From contig JAHBNG010000139.1 of the NCBI GenBank assembly GCA_019217005.1, forward strand, positions 1 to 38,887: a stretch of 38,887 nucleotides of DNA, read 5' to 3'. Under the pieces are notes generated by a model. It ran no database searches and was not told the DNA's origin. It worked only from the letters and a program-made list of their open reading frames with translations. The stretch comes from Chloroflexi bacterium TSY (GTDB taxonomy: Bacteria; Chloroflexota; Anaerolineae; Caldilineales; Caldilineaceae). Below, piece by piece: positions 25,441-34,661 of this stretch. The position numbers were made by a program, and so were the translations under genes. Positions within the stretch are counted from its first letter, which is position 1, and each line of letters starts with the position of its first letter.

Positions 25441-25487
25441 CGTGATACGTGGTGCGTCAAGCGATCCAGTACGCACCACGTATCACG
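25441..25487. repeat. 17-bp perfect-stem palindrome
   Basis: CGTGATACGTGGTGCGT (25441-25457) and its exact complement (25471-25487) are separated by 13 nt. There is no T run on either side, so it is not a typical terminator. It resembles extragenic palindromes and lies 140 bp after the MFS gene. Confidence 0.55.
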
Positions 25488-25785
25488 GACTACGTTGTCA
25501 AGTACACTATCTCGCGTAAAGCCTTTGTTATTTTAGCTATTCTGTTTTTTGCGGTCATTCAATTTTCATGGTATACTCTTCTTAGATTGCTTGTTATCAC
25601 GTTGTGGCGCATGCCACTATCGGGGGAAACGTGATGACAGGCAATTTTTTTTACCCCACAATGTTACGGTAGTCGTCGACAGCATATGTGAATCTATAGA
25701 ATCAGCAAAGGAATTTCAAATAAATAGCGATTAACTTTATAGACAAGCTGCTCAAATCTTGTTCTTTGCTTGTTTGAAAAGTTTG
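25488..25785. other. Gene-free stretch
   Basis: A short plus-strand open frame here has no recognisable features. I see no conserved structure or RNA gene between the palindrome and the nested repeats. Confidence 0.4.
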
Positions 25786-25865
25786 GCTGTGTACCACAAA
25801 GTGTGTAAGTGGAGTAGGTACTCTGACTGATCGGTCTCCATTTACACACTTTGGGTCACACTCTC
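25786..25865. mobile_element. MITE family C (copy 2), nested in a family D repeat
   Basis: Ends TGTGTACCACAAAGTGTG and the complement of GAGAGTGTGACCCAAAGTG match copy 1 at 16067-16145. AAAAGTT is found on both sides (25777-25783 and 25866-25872). This AAAAGTT belongs to the terminal repeat of the family D element to the right, whose left tip (decayed TTGTTTG for TTATCCG) lies beyond the MITE, indicating insertion into that terminal repeat. Confidence 0.6.
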
Positions 25866-25930
25866 AAAAGTTCTGCGACGATGCATTCTCACCCGAGTAT
25901 CTGTTTGGGCGCACCACCACTTTTCGGATA
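25866..25930. repeat. Family D repeat (copy 2, reverse orientation, split)
   Basis: AAAAGTTCTGCGACGATGC to CCACTTTTCGGATA is the reverse complement of the elements at 5876-5954 and 32086-32165, sharing GATGCATTCTCAC. Its left terminus is interrupted by the family C MITE. Confidence 0.6.
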
Positions 25931-25960
25931 GCTTCTTTGTCGCTATGATGGGATTCCGAG

Positions 25961-27130
25961 ATGAACGACTACTATCGCACCCTGAATCTTTCTTTGGATG
26001 CTTCCCCTGAACAAATCAGAATCCAATACAAAAATCTGGTCCGAATCTTTCATCCTGATCAATTTAGTCAGCCTGTCGATAAAGTTTATGCTCAGCATAA
26101 ACTGAAAGAGATTAATGAAGCCTATACAGCTCTCATCAAATACACGCCATCCGAGATAAGATCTATAGAACCATCGATTCAAATTCCACATCACTTTATC
26201 GTGGGTTTATTGATGCTCATCCTAATCGTCATTATTGGTTTGTTTCAGGCATCGGGATTCGTTATTTCGACACTTCGCCAGCGGGAACACCTACAACCAC
26301 TTATGCCAGATAGACAAAGCGCGTTGACGATTGAACAAAATACATCGAGCCTTACGACTACAGGAAATTGGGAGCCGTTAATAAAGGCAGATGGAAACCC
26401 TGTAGACAACGGCGAAGAATCTACATCATCATCGTTTTCTACAAATGAGCTTTCCTTTTTACAGACTCAAAATCAAGTCGCTCAAGCTGGGAGAGCGACG
26501 GAATCGAATAGCACCAGCAAAATTATTGAAGATACTGAGCAAGTTGGTGGTATCCCATCAATCAATACCTCTACGATCATGCCATCTATCAACTCAGAAT
26601 CTTTGCCTATGAACCAGCTCTCTCTGACCAGTGCATTAACGAATTCTGTTGTGCAGAAAGAGCTTCCTCGAATAACGATTCCAACGACGACCAATACGCC
26701 GCTACCTTCGCCCACCATACCACCACCAACAGCTACTTCTACAGCTATGCCGACAGCTACCCCAACCTTTACACCGTTTTTCACATCTACGCCAACAGTC
26801 ACCCCAACCTCTACTAATACACCGCTTCCAACAGCCACCGTTACAGCCCAACCAGCATTCACATATCATCAATTGCCTCCAGCGGTTGTGCGTATCCCTG
26901 ACACATACAATGTCAATGCGCGATCTGATATTAGTACACAATCAGATGTGCTAGAAATCCTGACAGTTGGAACGCAGTGGGTGGTTGAGGGCCGTACAGT
27001 TGACAATGCTTGGCTGCGGATTATTTTATCGGATGGACGGCGCGCATGGGTCTTTACCGAGTCTGTTCACGTCAATCTTGCTTTCATCGAATCGATTCCG
27101 ATTCTTATTCCGCAATCTTTGAAAAAGTAA
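25961..27130 (+). CDS. J-domain membrane protein with Thr/Pro linker and SH3-like domain
   Basis: A 389-residue protein with four parts. Residues 1-60 are a J domain with HPD at 31-33 (RIFHPDQF) and the helix III pattern LKEINEAYTAL. A single membrane helix lies at about 79-98 (FIVGLLMLILIVIIGLF). A long Ser/Thr linker ends in a Thr/Pro-rich repeat at about 225-290. A C-terminal SH3b-like domain (YNVNARSDIST, WVVEGRTVDNAWLRI, RRAWVFTESV) completes it. Topology predicts a cytoplasmic J domain and an outside SH3 domain. J domains stimulate Hsp70/DnaK ATPase; SH3b domains often bind the cell wall. The combination is inference-rich but the parts are clear. Confidence 0.78.
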   Translation: MNDYYRTLNLSLDASPEQIRIQYKNLVRIFHPDQFSQPVDKVYAQHKLKEINEAYTALIKYTPSEIRSIEPSIQIPHHFIVGLLMLILIVIIGLFQASGFVISTLRQREHLQPLMPDRQSALTIEQNTSSLTTTGNWEPLIKADGNPVDNGEESTSSSFSTNELSFLQTQNQVAQAGRATESNSTSKIIEDTEQVGGIPSINTSTIMPSINSESLPMNQLSLTSALTNSVVQKELPRITIPTTTNTPLPSPTIPPPTATSTAMPTATPTFTPFFTSTPTVTPTSTNTPLPTATVTAQPAFTYHQLPPAVVRIPDTYNVNARSDISTQSDVLEILTVGTQWVVEGRTVDNAWLRIILSDGRRAWVFTESVHVNLAFIESIPILIPQSLKK

Positions 27131-27148
27131 GAGTTTGTAGAATAAATT

Positions 27149-27217
27149 ATCCACGGGCGGACAAGATTGACAGGATTGGAAAGGGAAAAATCCAATCAAT
27201 CCCGTTTATCTGTGGAT
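27149..27217. repeat. 69-bp palindromic repeat, ends ATCCAC/GTGGAT
   Basis: ATCCACGGGCGGACAAG at the left and CGTTTATCTGTGGAT at the right form imperfect ends around GGATTGGA/TCCAATCAATCC. Similar ATCCAC...GATTGACAGGATT repeats are common extragenic elements in several phyla. It lies between the convergent J-domain gene and ruvA and may help terminate both. Confidence 0.5.
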
Positions 27218-27270
27218 GGCGAAGCGCCCATTGCATGATCGTTTCAAAATTAGATCAGCCTATAAGAAGC

Positions 27271-27885
27271 CTATTGACTAAATTGGCTTAGAGCCAATCG
27301 CAATCTTTCTTCGACGCTTGTCACATCCTTTGGCAATTGCTGAACGGCTCTCTGCGCTTCTACAAGACTATATCCCAGAGACGTCAGCGCTTCGATCACT
27401 TCGCTGTCTGCGTCTGTGGTTTGTGCCAACGCAACTAGATCACCAGCCGGCGCTTGAATTTTATCTTTAAGTTCAAGGACGATTTTCTGTGCCGTGCGCT
27501 TTCCGATCCCAGGAACTTGTGCAATGATTGCGGCTTCTTCATTGGTTAATGCCAGTCTCAATGCATCTGGGCTTAGCGTGCTTAATGTCGATAAGGCTAC
27601 TTTTGGGCCAACTCCATTAACCGAAAGTAATTGTTCAAAAATTTCTAATTCTTCTTCTGTTTCAAATCCAAATAGGGTGAGCGCATCTTCGCGCACTTGA
27701 AGATATGTGTGAAGGAGGAGAGAGGAACCGGTCTGGTATTTGGTTAATGTTGGTCCTATGACAAAGACCTTGAGTCCAATTCCAGTCGCTATGGGACTGG
27801 GAGATGTGCTAGAAGATTGACCGACTTCAATAACTAAGTAATCTTTTCCAATGGCTGCGATCGTGCCACGTATTAGCCGTATCAT
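27271..27885 (-). CDS. ruvA: Holliday junction DNA helicase subunit RuvA
   Basis: A 204-residue RuvA. The N-terminal OB-fold begins MIRLIRGTIAAIGKDYLVIEV. Helix-hairpin-helix motifs are LLSVNGVGPKVALSTL and IAQVPGIGKRTAQKIVLELK, which contact the junction. The C-terminal domain (EVIEALTSLGYSLVEAQRAV) would bind RuvB. Length and domain order are those of the family. It binds four-way junctions and loads RuvB for branch migration. It is separated from ruvC by a response-regulator gene, and ruvB is not in the window. Confidence 0.95.
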   Translation of the reverse strand: MIRLIRGTIAAIGKDYLVIEVGQSSSTSPSPIATGIGLKVFVIGPTLTKYQTGSSLLLHTYLQVREDALTLFGFETEEELEIFEQLLSVNGVGPKVALSTLSTLSPDALRLALTNEEAAIIAQVPGIGKRTAQKIVLELKDKIQAPAGDLVALAQTTDADSEVIEALTSLGYSLVEAQRAVQQLPKDVTSVEERLRLALSQFSQ

Positions 27886-27965
27886 AAGCGTTCCCCGGGT
27901 AAGATGCGATTACGGTGGGTGGAATGCAAGAGGACCGCTTAGAAATCATGATCGGGATTTATAGG

Positions 27966-28850
27966 CTAAACAACAACTTCAGCAAAGAACGGTGTGACCA
28001 TTGTCGGCATATCTTGCATATGTTGTGTATCGAACTTATAACCAGCGCCACGGATTGTAATCAGATAAGTGGGTTGAGAGGGATTGATTTCAATCTTTTC
28101 GCGCAAACGACGAATGGCAACTTCAACTAGATTTGTACCACCAGCTTCTTCATAGCCCCATACAGCACGAAACAGTTCATCTTTGCTAATTGGTTGATCG
28201 GGTTGCTGCATCATTCGATATAGCAACTGATATTCAATTGGTGTCAGATCAACATAGTTACCACGCACTGTAACTCGATGCTCTTCATCGTTCACAACAA
28301 TATCACCGTACGACAAGACGCGGAAGGACGGTGTCTCTTTTATCCATGAAATTCGACGCAGAATCGACTGCAAGCGCACTTCTACTTCGCGAAAAGTAAA
28401 TGGCTTGGGAATATAATCATCAGCACCAAGACTAAATCCGTGAACAAGATCATCAGGTCGATTCAAGGCTGTTAGCATAACAATCGGCACATCCGACTGT
28501 TGTCGCAACTCGGCACAGACAGCAAAACCATCCATATTGGGCATGATGACGTCTAACAAGACCATATCGATCGAATAAGCAGCGAAAAGCTCTAACGCAG
28601 ACTTCCCATCGCACGCACTAATCACATTAAATCCAGATCGTTCTAGCGATACCTTGAGTAGATTTCTTAGTGGCTCTTCATCATCAACAACTAGAATCGT
28701 AACACCATTAACATCTGGCATATCAAAAACTGGTAACTCTGTCGCCGATTGACCAAATAACATGCCATCTGCAAAATATTGTCGTTCGGCAAGATTATTA
28801 TTTCTACTGTTATTGCTTCTATTGCGATGGGCAATTTGATTTTGGTACAT
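27966..28850 (-). CDS. OmpR/PhoB-family response regulator
   Basis: A 294-residue protein. A receiver domain occupies residues about 50-165 with the acidic pair Asp56/57, phospho-acceptor Asp100 (MVLLDVIMPNMDGF), Thr127 and Lys149 (DYIPKPF). A winged-helix DNA-binding domain follows (LTPIEYQLLYRMMQQPDQPI, VEVAIRRLREKIE, LITIRGAGYKF). Unusually, about 50 Asn/Arg-rich residues precede the receiver. The start at 28850 is chosen for the GGAG upstream; the frame extends to 28922. No histidine kinase adjoins, so it is an orphan regulator. It sits between ruvC and ruvA on the same strand. Confidence 0.9.
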   Translation of the reverse strand: MYQNQIAHRNRSNNSRNNNLAERQYFADGMLFGQSATELPVFDMPDVNGVTILVVDDEEPLRNLLKVSLERSGFNVISACDGKSALELFAAYSIDMVLLDVIMPNMDGFAVCAELRQQSDVPIVMLTALNRPDDLVHGFSLGADDYIPKPFTFREVEVRLQSILRRISWIKETPSFRVLSYGDIVVNDEEHRVTVRGNYVDLTPIEYQLLYRMMQQPDQPISKDELFRAVWGYEEAGGTNLVEVAIRRLREKIEINPSQPTYLITIRGAGYKFDTQHMQDMPTMVTPFFAEVVV

Positions 28851-29085
28851 AATGCGCACTCCAAGCGAAGGACTATGCAAGCGAAAGATCGTTGCATATA
28901 TCTGAAGGACCGAACAATGCAATTGCTAAATACAGTCGGGAGACCGTGAAACGTTGTGTCGACTGGAGAGAAGCTGTGGTGTACTTCTGAACCTTTAATG
29001 TTCTCTGTATTATTTATCGTTTCGATTGCAAGAATCCTTCGTCTGAATTGCGAATTTGGATATTCAAATTTTTATGTGTTTCTGA

Positions 29086-29592
29086 TTAACCACCATATAT
29101 TTTTTGATACTGAGCAGTCTGTAGATGACAAATGGCGATCGCAACTCCATCGGCCGCGTCATCTGGTCGCGGGATATCTGTTAACTCTAAATGTTGACGC
29201 ACCATTGTCTGGACTTGCTGCTTATCTGCATTACCGTATCCTGCGATCGCTTGTTTGATTTCAGCTGGTGTATATTCGGCAATTTCAACACCATATTGAG
29301 CGCCTGCAAGTAGGATGACGCCTCGCGCTTGCCCAACAGAAATCGCTGTCGTTACATTGCGACCAAAAAAAAGCTTTTCTATGGCCATCGTATGTGGCTT
29401 GAACTCATCAAGCAAGGCCTTCATATCCTGAAATAGCTCGAGCAAACGCAAATACATCTCTTTGTCAGGTTTTGTGCGAATCACTCCACACGCCAATAAT
29501 TCAAACTCCCCCGTTGTCGTCTGCGCAACTGCGCCATAACCTGTTGTCGCTGTTCCAGGGTCGATCCCCAATGCTACGCGTTCAATGGACAT
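29086..29592 (-). CDS. ruvC: Crossover junction endodeoxyribonuclease RuvC
   Basis: A 168-residue Holliday junction resolvase. The four acidic catalytic residues are recognisable: Asp11 in LGIDPGTATTGYG, Glu72 in MAIEKLFFGRN, and Asp145 and Asp148 in PRPDDAADGVAIA. Length is typical. It dimerises and nicks symmetric junctions, working with RuvAB. It lies 25 bp downstream of yebC on the same strand, forming the frequent yebC-ruvC pair. Confidence 0.96.
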   Translation of the reverse strand: MSIERVALGIDPGTATTGYGAVAQTTTGEFELLACGVIRTKPDKEMYLRLLELFQDMKALLDEFKPHTMAIEKLFFGRNVTTAISVGQARGVILLAGAQYGVEIAEYTPAEIKQAIAGYGNADKQQVQTMVRQHLELTDIPRPDDAADGVAIAICHLQTAQYQKIYGG

Positions 29593-29617
29593 TGGTCAAA
29601 ATAATCGCTACTCAATC

Positions 29618-30388
29618 TTAAGCAAGCTCTGCGACCAGCGCGTCGGTGATCTCTAGATTGTGATAGACGTGATTCACATCGTCCAGTTCCTCGAGAGCTT
29701 CAACTAAATTCATCACAGTCGCACCTTCTGTCGGTGTCAGTTCAATCGTGGCATTTGGCTTCATCATAAGTTCCGAACTACTTGAGGTATAACCGGCGTC
29801 TGCTAATGCCTGCATTACTTGGGCAAAATTTGCCCGTTCGGTATAAACCTCGACAACATCATCACTGATTAACACATCTTCTGCACCACTATCTAGCGCC
29901 ACCATAAAGAGTTCTTCGGGATCGATTCCCGTATCAATTCCTTCATCATCAATTGTATTAAAGACAATGTATCCTTTTGATTCAAATTGCCAAGCAACTG
30001 AACCGGGTTCACCAAGGTTACCATTTGCGCGGGTAAAAACGCGTCGTACATCGGCAATTGTTCGGTTGCGGTTATCTGTTAAGCATTCAACCAGTACGGC
30101 AATGCCATTTGGCCCATATCCTTCATACGAGATCTCTTCAATCTCGTTTCCGCTATCCTTATCAAGACCTGCGCCGCGACGGATGGCACGTTCAATATTA
30201 TCTTTGGGCATATTCTCATTACGAGCTTTTTCAATGGCGAGTCTCAATGCGAAGTTCGCTTCTGGATCATGGCCACTTCTTGCCGCAAGTTGAATCTCGC
30301 GTGCTAATTTCGTAAAAAGTTTACCGCGCGCAGCGTCATTCGCCCCTTTTTTACGTTTAATTGTTGACCATTTGGAATGTCCTGACAT
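29618..30388 (-). CDS. yebC: YebC/PmpR family DNA-binding regulatory protein
   Basis: A 256-residue member of the YebC (TACO1-like) family with the invariant N-terminus MSGHSKWSTIKRKKGANDAA. Further motifs are GPNGIAVLVECLTDNRNRT, LGEPGSVAWQFESKG and GAEDV, and an acidic C-terminal domain follows. The start at 30388 has AAAGGAAG upstream; an upstream in-frame extension to 30451 is not conserved. Family members act as transcriptional regulators or as translation factors relieving ribosome stalling. It heads the ruvC cluster. An IS701-type element ends about 80 bp upstream of the start, so its native promoter may be displaced. Confidence 0.95.
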   Translation of the reverse strand: MSGHSKWSTIKRKKGANDAARGKLFTKLAREIQLAARSGHDPEANFALRLAIEKARNENMPKDNIERAIRRGAGLDKDSGNEIEEISYEGYGPNGIAVLVECLTDNRNRTIADVRRVFTRANGNLGEPGSVAWQFESKGYIVFNTIDDEGIDTGIDPEELFMVALDSGAEDVLISDDVVEVYTERANFAQVMQALADAGYTSSSSELMMKPNATIELTPTEGATVMNLVEALEELDDVNHVYHNLEITDALVAELA

Positions 30389-30468
30389 ACCAGATCTTCC
30401 TTTCGTCACTTCTACAAAAGCATTTCGCTTATCGACTACAAATATACGCATTCAAGATTTCACCCTAA

Positions 30469-32081
30469 TACTACTGTGCATCAAGTAAAGGCTCGATAAT
30501 GTTCGATTTTTGCACAAGATAATGCGAGCGTTTAGCGGAAGCAAGACGACGTTGCTTGTAGCGAAGGCGCTCGATAGTCTCAGCGAGTGTCAAGACAGGT
30601 TTAGGCAGAACGGCATGGAGAAGTTCAACAACCTGTGGCAAAGTGAGAGCGGGGGCATCATATTTGAGGAAAAACTGAGAACGAGCCAAGAAACCAAAGG
30701 CCAAAATGACTAAGGTCATATGATGATGCCAACCGAGCCAACTGCGAGTTTCATATTCGTTGAGTCCGAGAAACTGCTTGGCTTGTTCAAAAATGGTTTC
30801 AATGGGCCAACGCAAAGCAGAAACAGTGGCGAAGTCATCCAAGGAAGTCTCAAGGGGTGCATTGGAGAGAAAGTATTGCAGAGAGCAATCGGGATTGCGG
30901 CGGACGATGAGCCAGAGAGCAGAACCGGGGAGCCCATTGCGGACAGAGACAATGCGGCGACAAGCAATGGAAGCAACGATGAAGCCCTTGGAGCCCTCTT
31001 TGAGAACATGCTGTTGCCACTCATGCTCCTGGAAGGTGTCAGCGAGTTGAGCAACGGTGAGAGGCGTAGGTTCACCAGGCCGGACGCGGAGCTTGGAAGC
31101 TTTGCGCCCGCGTCCAGATGATGCGGGCAGATAGGTCTGGGGGCTGGAGGTCCAGACACGAGTCTCTTTGGGCACTTCAGCAAAGTAGCTGTAAGCGGTT
31201 TGGCCATCAATGCAGTCAAGCAGATGAGTATCTTTGCCAAAGGCTTCATCCATAGTGATCCAGCGGATGGGCAACGCACCCAGGGCGTGCGTCTGCTCAA
31301 TCATGGACCAAGCCAATTCATTTTTGTTTGGAAGGTCAGGTCAGTGGGAAGACCGGTTTTGTACCGCTTCTCTGCATACTCATCACTAAACCATTCTTGG
31401 GGGGATATACAACCGACAGTTCAGTAAGGTATAGCCATGAGAGCTATTATATCCCAGGAAGACTCCGGCTTGACAGTTGGCGATCTTGCCCAGTTCGCCA
31501 CACCGCTGCCGCTTGACGCCCACTGACTCTTCTCCTTGCTTGGGAATGTCGCTCCCATCCAGGAGTAAGACGCCATTTGCGTCTCCCAACAACTCACCTG
31601 TCTGTCGAGTATGTTCCGCCAGCATCGCTTCACCGCTCCAGCGGCTCTGACCCACAAAGCTTTGCAGGGGGGCGTACACCCGATTCTCCTACTGTCGCCA
31701 GCGCGATGTTCTCGGCCGATTTGCGTTTGATTTCGGGGTCTAACAAGCCTCGCATGTAGTGGTACGCATGCTCTCTCTGAGCCACATGGCTGAAGTATGG
31801 ACTATATATGGCATGATACTCCTGGAGTTGGTCGGCCAGTGCCGCCAGTTGCTCTTCTGTCAGTTCCAGCAGCGGCGGGCTTTCCAGTTGGCTGTAGTCA
31901 TATTGATTGACTGCTTGAGCAAGTTTCATCTTGATTTCCTTTCATCGAAGACTGCTTCATTTTATTGGCTCTTCAGTCTATCTCATTTTTCCTTTGCATT
32001 CTGTTTGCGTTTTGTTAGCAATATGCCCAGAAATATAACGAATTTCCTTTGTGTTTCACAATATATTGCTGCACAGTAGTA
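30469..32081 (-). mobile_element. IS701-family insertion sequence, 1613 bp
   Basis: Terminal inverted repeats TACTACTGTGCA (30469-30480) and the complement (32070-32081) are perfect over 12 bp. CTAA lies directly outside both ends (30465-30468 and 32082-32085), matching the YTAR target duplication known for IS701. It encodes one transposase on the minus strand. It was inserted at the edge of a family D repeat, between pyrG and yebC. Confidence 0.9.
30471..31929 (-). pseudogene. IS701-family transposase, three homopolymer frameshifts
   Basis: The three reading frames assemble into one DDE transposase of about 485 residues. The pieces are the N-terminus MKLAQAVNQYDYSQLESP, the middle LLLDGSDIPKQGEESVGVK (first Asp), WITMDEAFGKDTHLLD (second Asp), and RWPIETIFEQAKQFLGLNEY (Glu). 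Frame changes coincide with runs: G6 at 31667-31672 and G6 at 31399-31404 (each one base too long) and T5 at 31321-31325 (one too short). The net corrected length is divisible by three. The C-terminal stop lies in the terminal repeat. It is inactive as read, but the pattern fits sequencing error as well as decay. Confidence 0.85.
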
Positions 32082-32085
32082 CTAA

Positions 32086-32165
32086 GAACCTATCCGAAAA
32101 GTGGTTGTGAGTCCGATCAGCTTCTCGAGTGAGAATGCATCGTCACAGAACTTTTCGGATAAGCC
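32086..32165. repeat. Family D repeat (copy 3)
   Basis: TATCCGAAAAGTGG and AACTTTTCGGATAAG are the ends, with the same core GAGTGAGAATGCATCGTC as copy 1. It is flanked by CTAA on the left, shared with the IS701 target duplication, and TTAA on the right. Confidence 0.65.
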
Positions 32166-32223
32166 TTAAGTAGACGAGCATCTTGCACGCATATAAGAGA
32201 TGAGCGAAGCATTTAATTGATTC

Positions 32224-32413
32224 GTTCATCAGACGAAAGTGAGCAAAAGAATTATGGTTCTTTGAGATTTTGTGGGGTAAACGTTGGATGGTTTGTTGGT
32301 TTGCTCGTTTGTTCACCAACCATCTAACCAACTGAAAACCACACAATTCCTCAGACAACCAGAATTATTTCCCCGACTGCATCCAGTCAGTTTGCAAACT
32401 TTTCATTGATGAG
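32224..32413. repeat. Family G inverted repeat (copy 2), long interior
   Basis: Ends GTTCATCAGACGAAAG and CTTTTCATTGATGAG match those of 15967-16044, but the interior is about 110 bp longer and unrelated. The interior contains GGTTTGTTGG and CCAACCATC, which form a partial stem. It fills most of the gap between the IS and pyrG. Confidence 0.45.
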
Positions 32414-32487
32414 TCTAATTGATTATACTATTATGGCACAAATATTCTTATTTTCCAACCGATTCCTTTTCAGAGTCGATTGTTTGA

Positions 32488-34257
<1,770 letters not shown>

Positions 34258-34429
34258 CTACAGGCGCTTCGCACCAGCGAAGCAGAGGGAATCTATGTTG
34301 GAGTTATTCTTTTACGACTACCTATTCCAGCTTTATTGACAAGAAGCACAAACACAGAGGCTATTTTAACAGTCAAATTTAAGTTGGCAAGTTCACAACC
34401 GACAATTATCGTTTACAATTTCGGGCATG

Positions 34430-34461
34430 AAAAAAGGAGGCTGTCAATCGACTACCTCCTT
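34430..34461 (-). terminator. Intrinsic terminator of the FecR-like gene
   Basis: On the minus strand AAGGAGG pairs with CCTCCTT (plus positions 34455-34461 and 34434-34440), with an inner GTC/GAC pairing, followed by six T residues. It lies 200 bp past the FecR-like stop, with a family E repeat between stop and terminator. Confidence 0.7.
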
Positions 34462-34560
34462 CTATGCCGCACTCGCTTATAAATTCAAGATCAATTAGTC
34501 AGTTCTACTCGACTGAAAATGGTCAAATTGATTCGAAATTTATGACAGTGCCCAGTATAG
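34462..34560. repeat. Family E hairpin repeat (copy 2)
   Basis: The ends CTATGCCGCACTCGC and CAGTGCCCAGTATAG and the centre AGTTCTACTCGACTGAAA match copy 1. The stem arms (ATAAATT with AATTTAT, ATCAATT with AATTGAT) differ in sequence from copy 1 yet remain complementary. Confidence 0.65.
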
Positions 34561-34661
34561 AGATGCCACTTAAACTTCAGACAAGTGTCTCTCGATAGAA
34601 GGCTGCCCTATTGTCCGAAGTATACAATACGTGGCTATTCTATCTGGAAACGTTTTTGCAC

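Noticed and set aside
25441..25487. Terminator for the MFS gene
   Set aside because: The stem is perfect but is followed by no T run on either strand, so it is listed as a palindrome only.
26482..26862. Minus-strand Gly/Val-rich frame opposite the J-domain protein
   Set aside because: Antisense shadow of the Ser/Thr/Pro linker; no start signal and no family.
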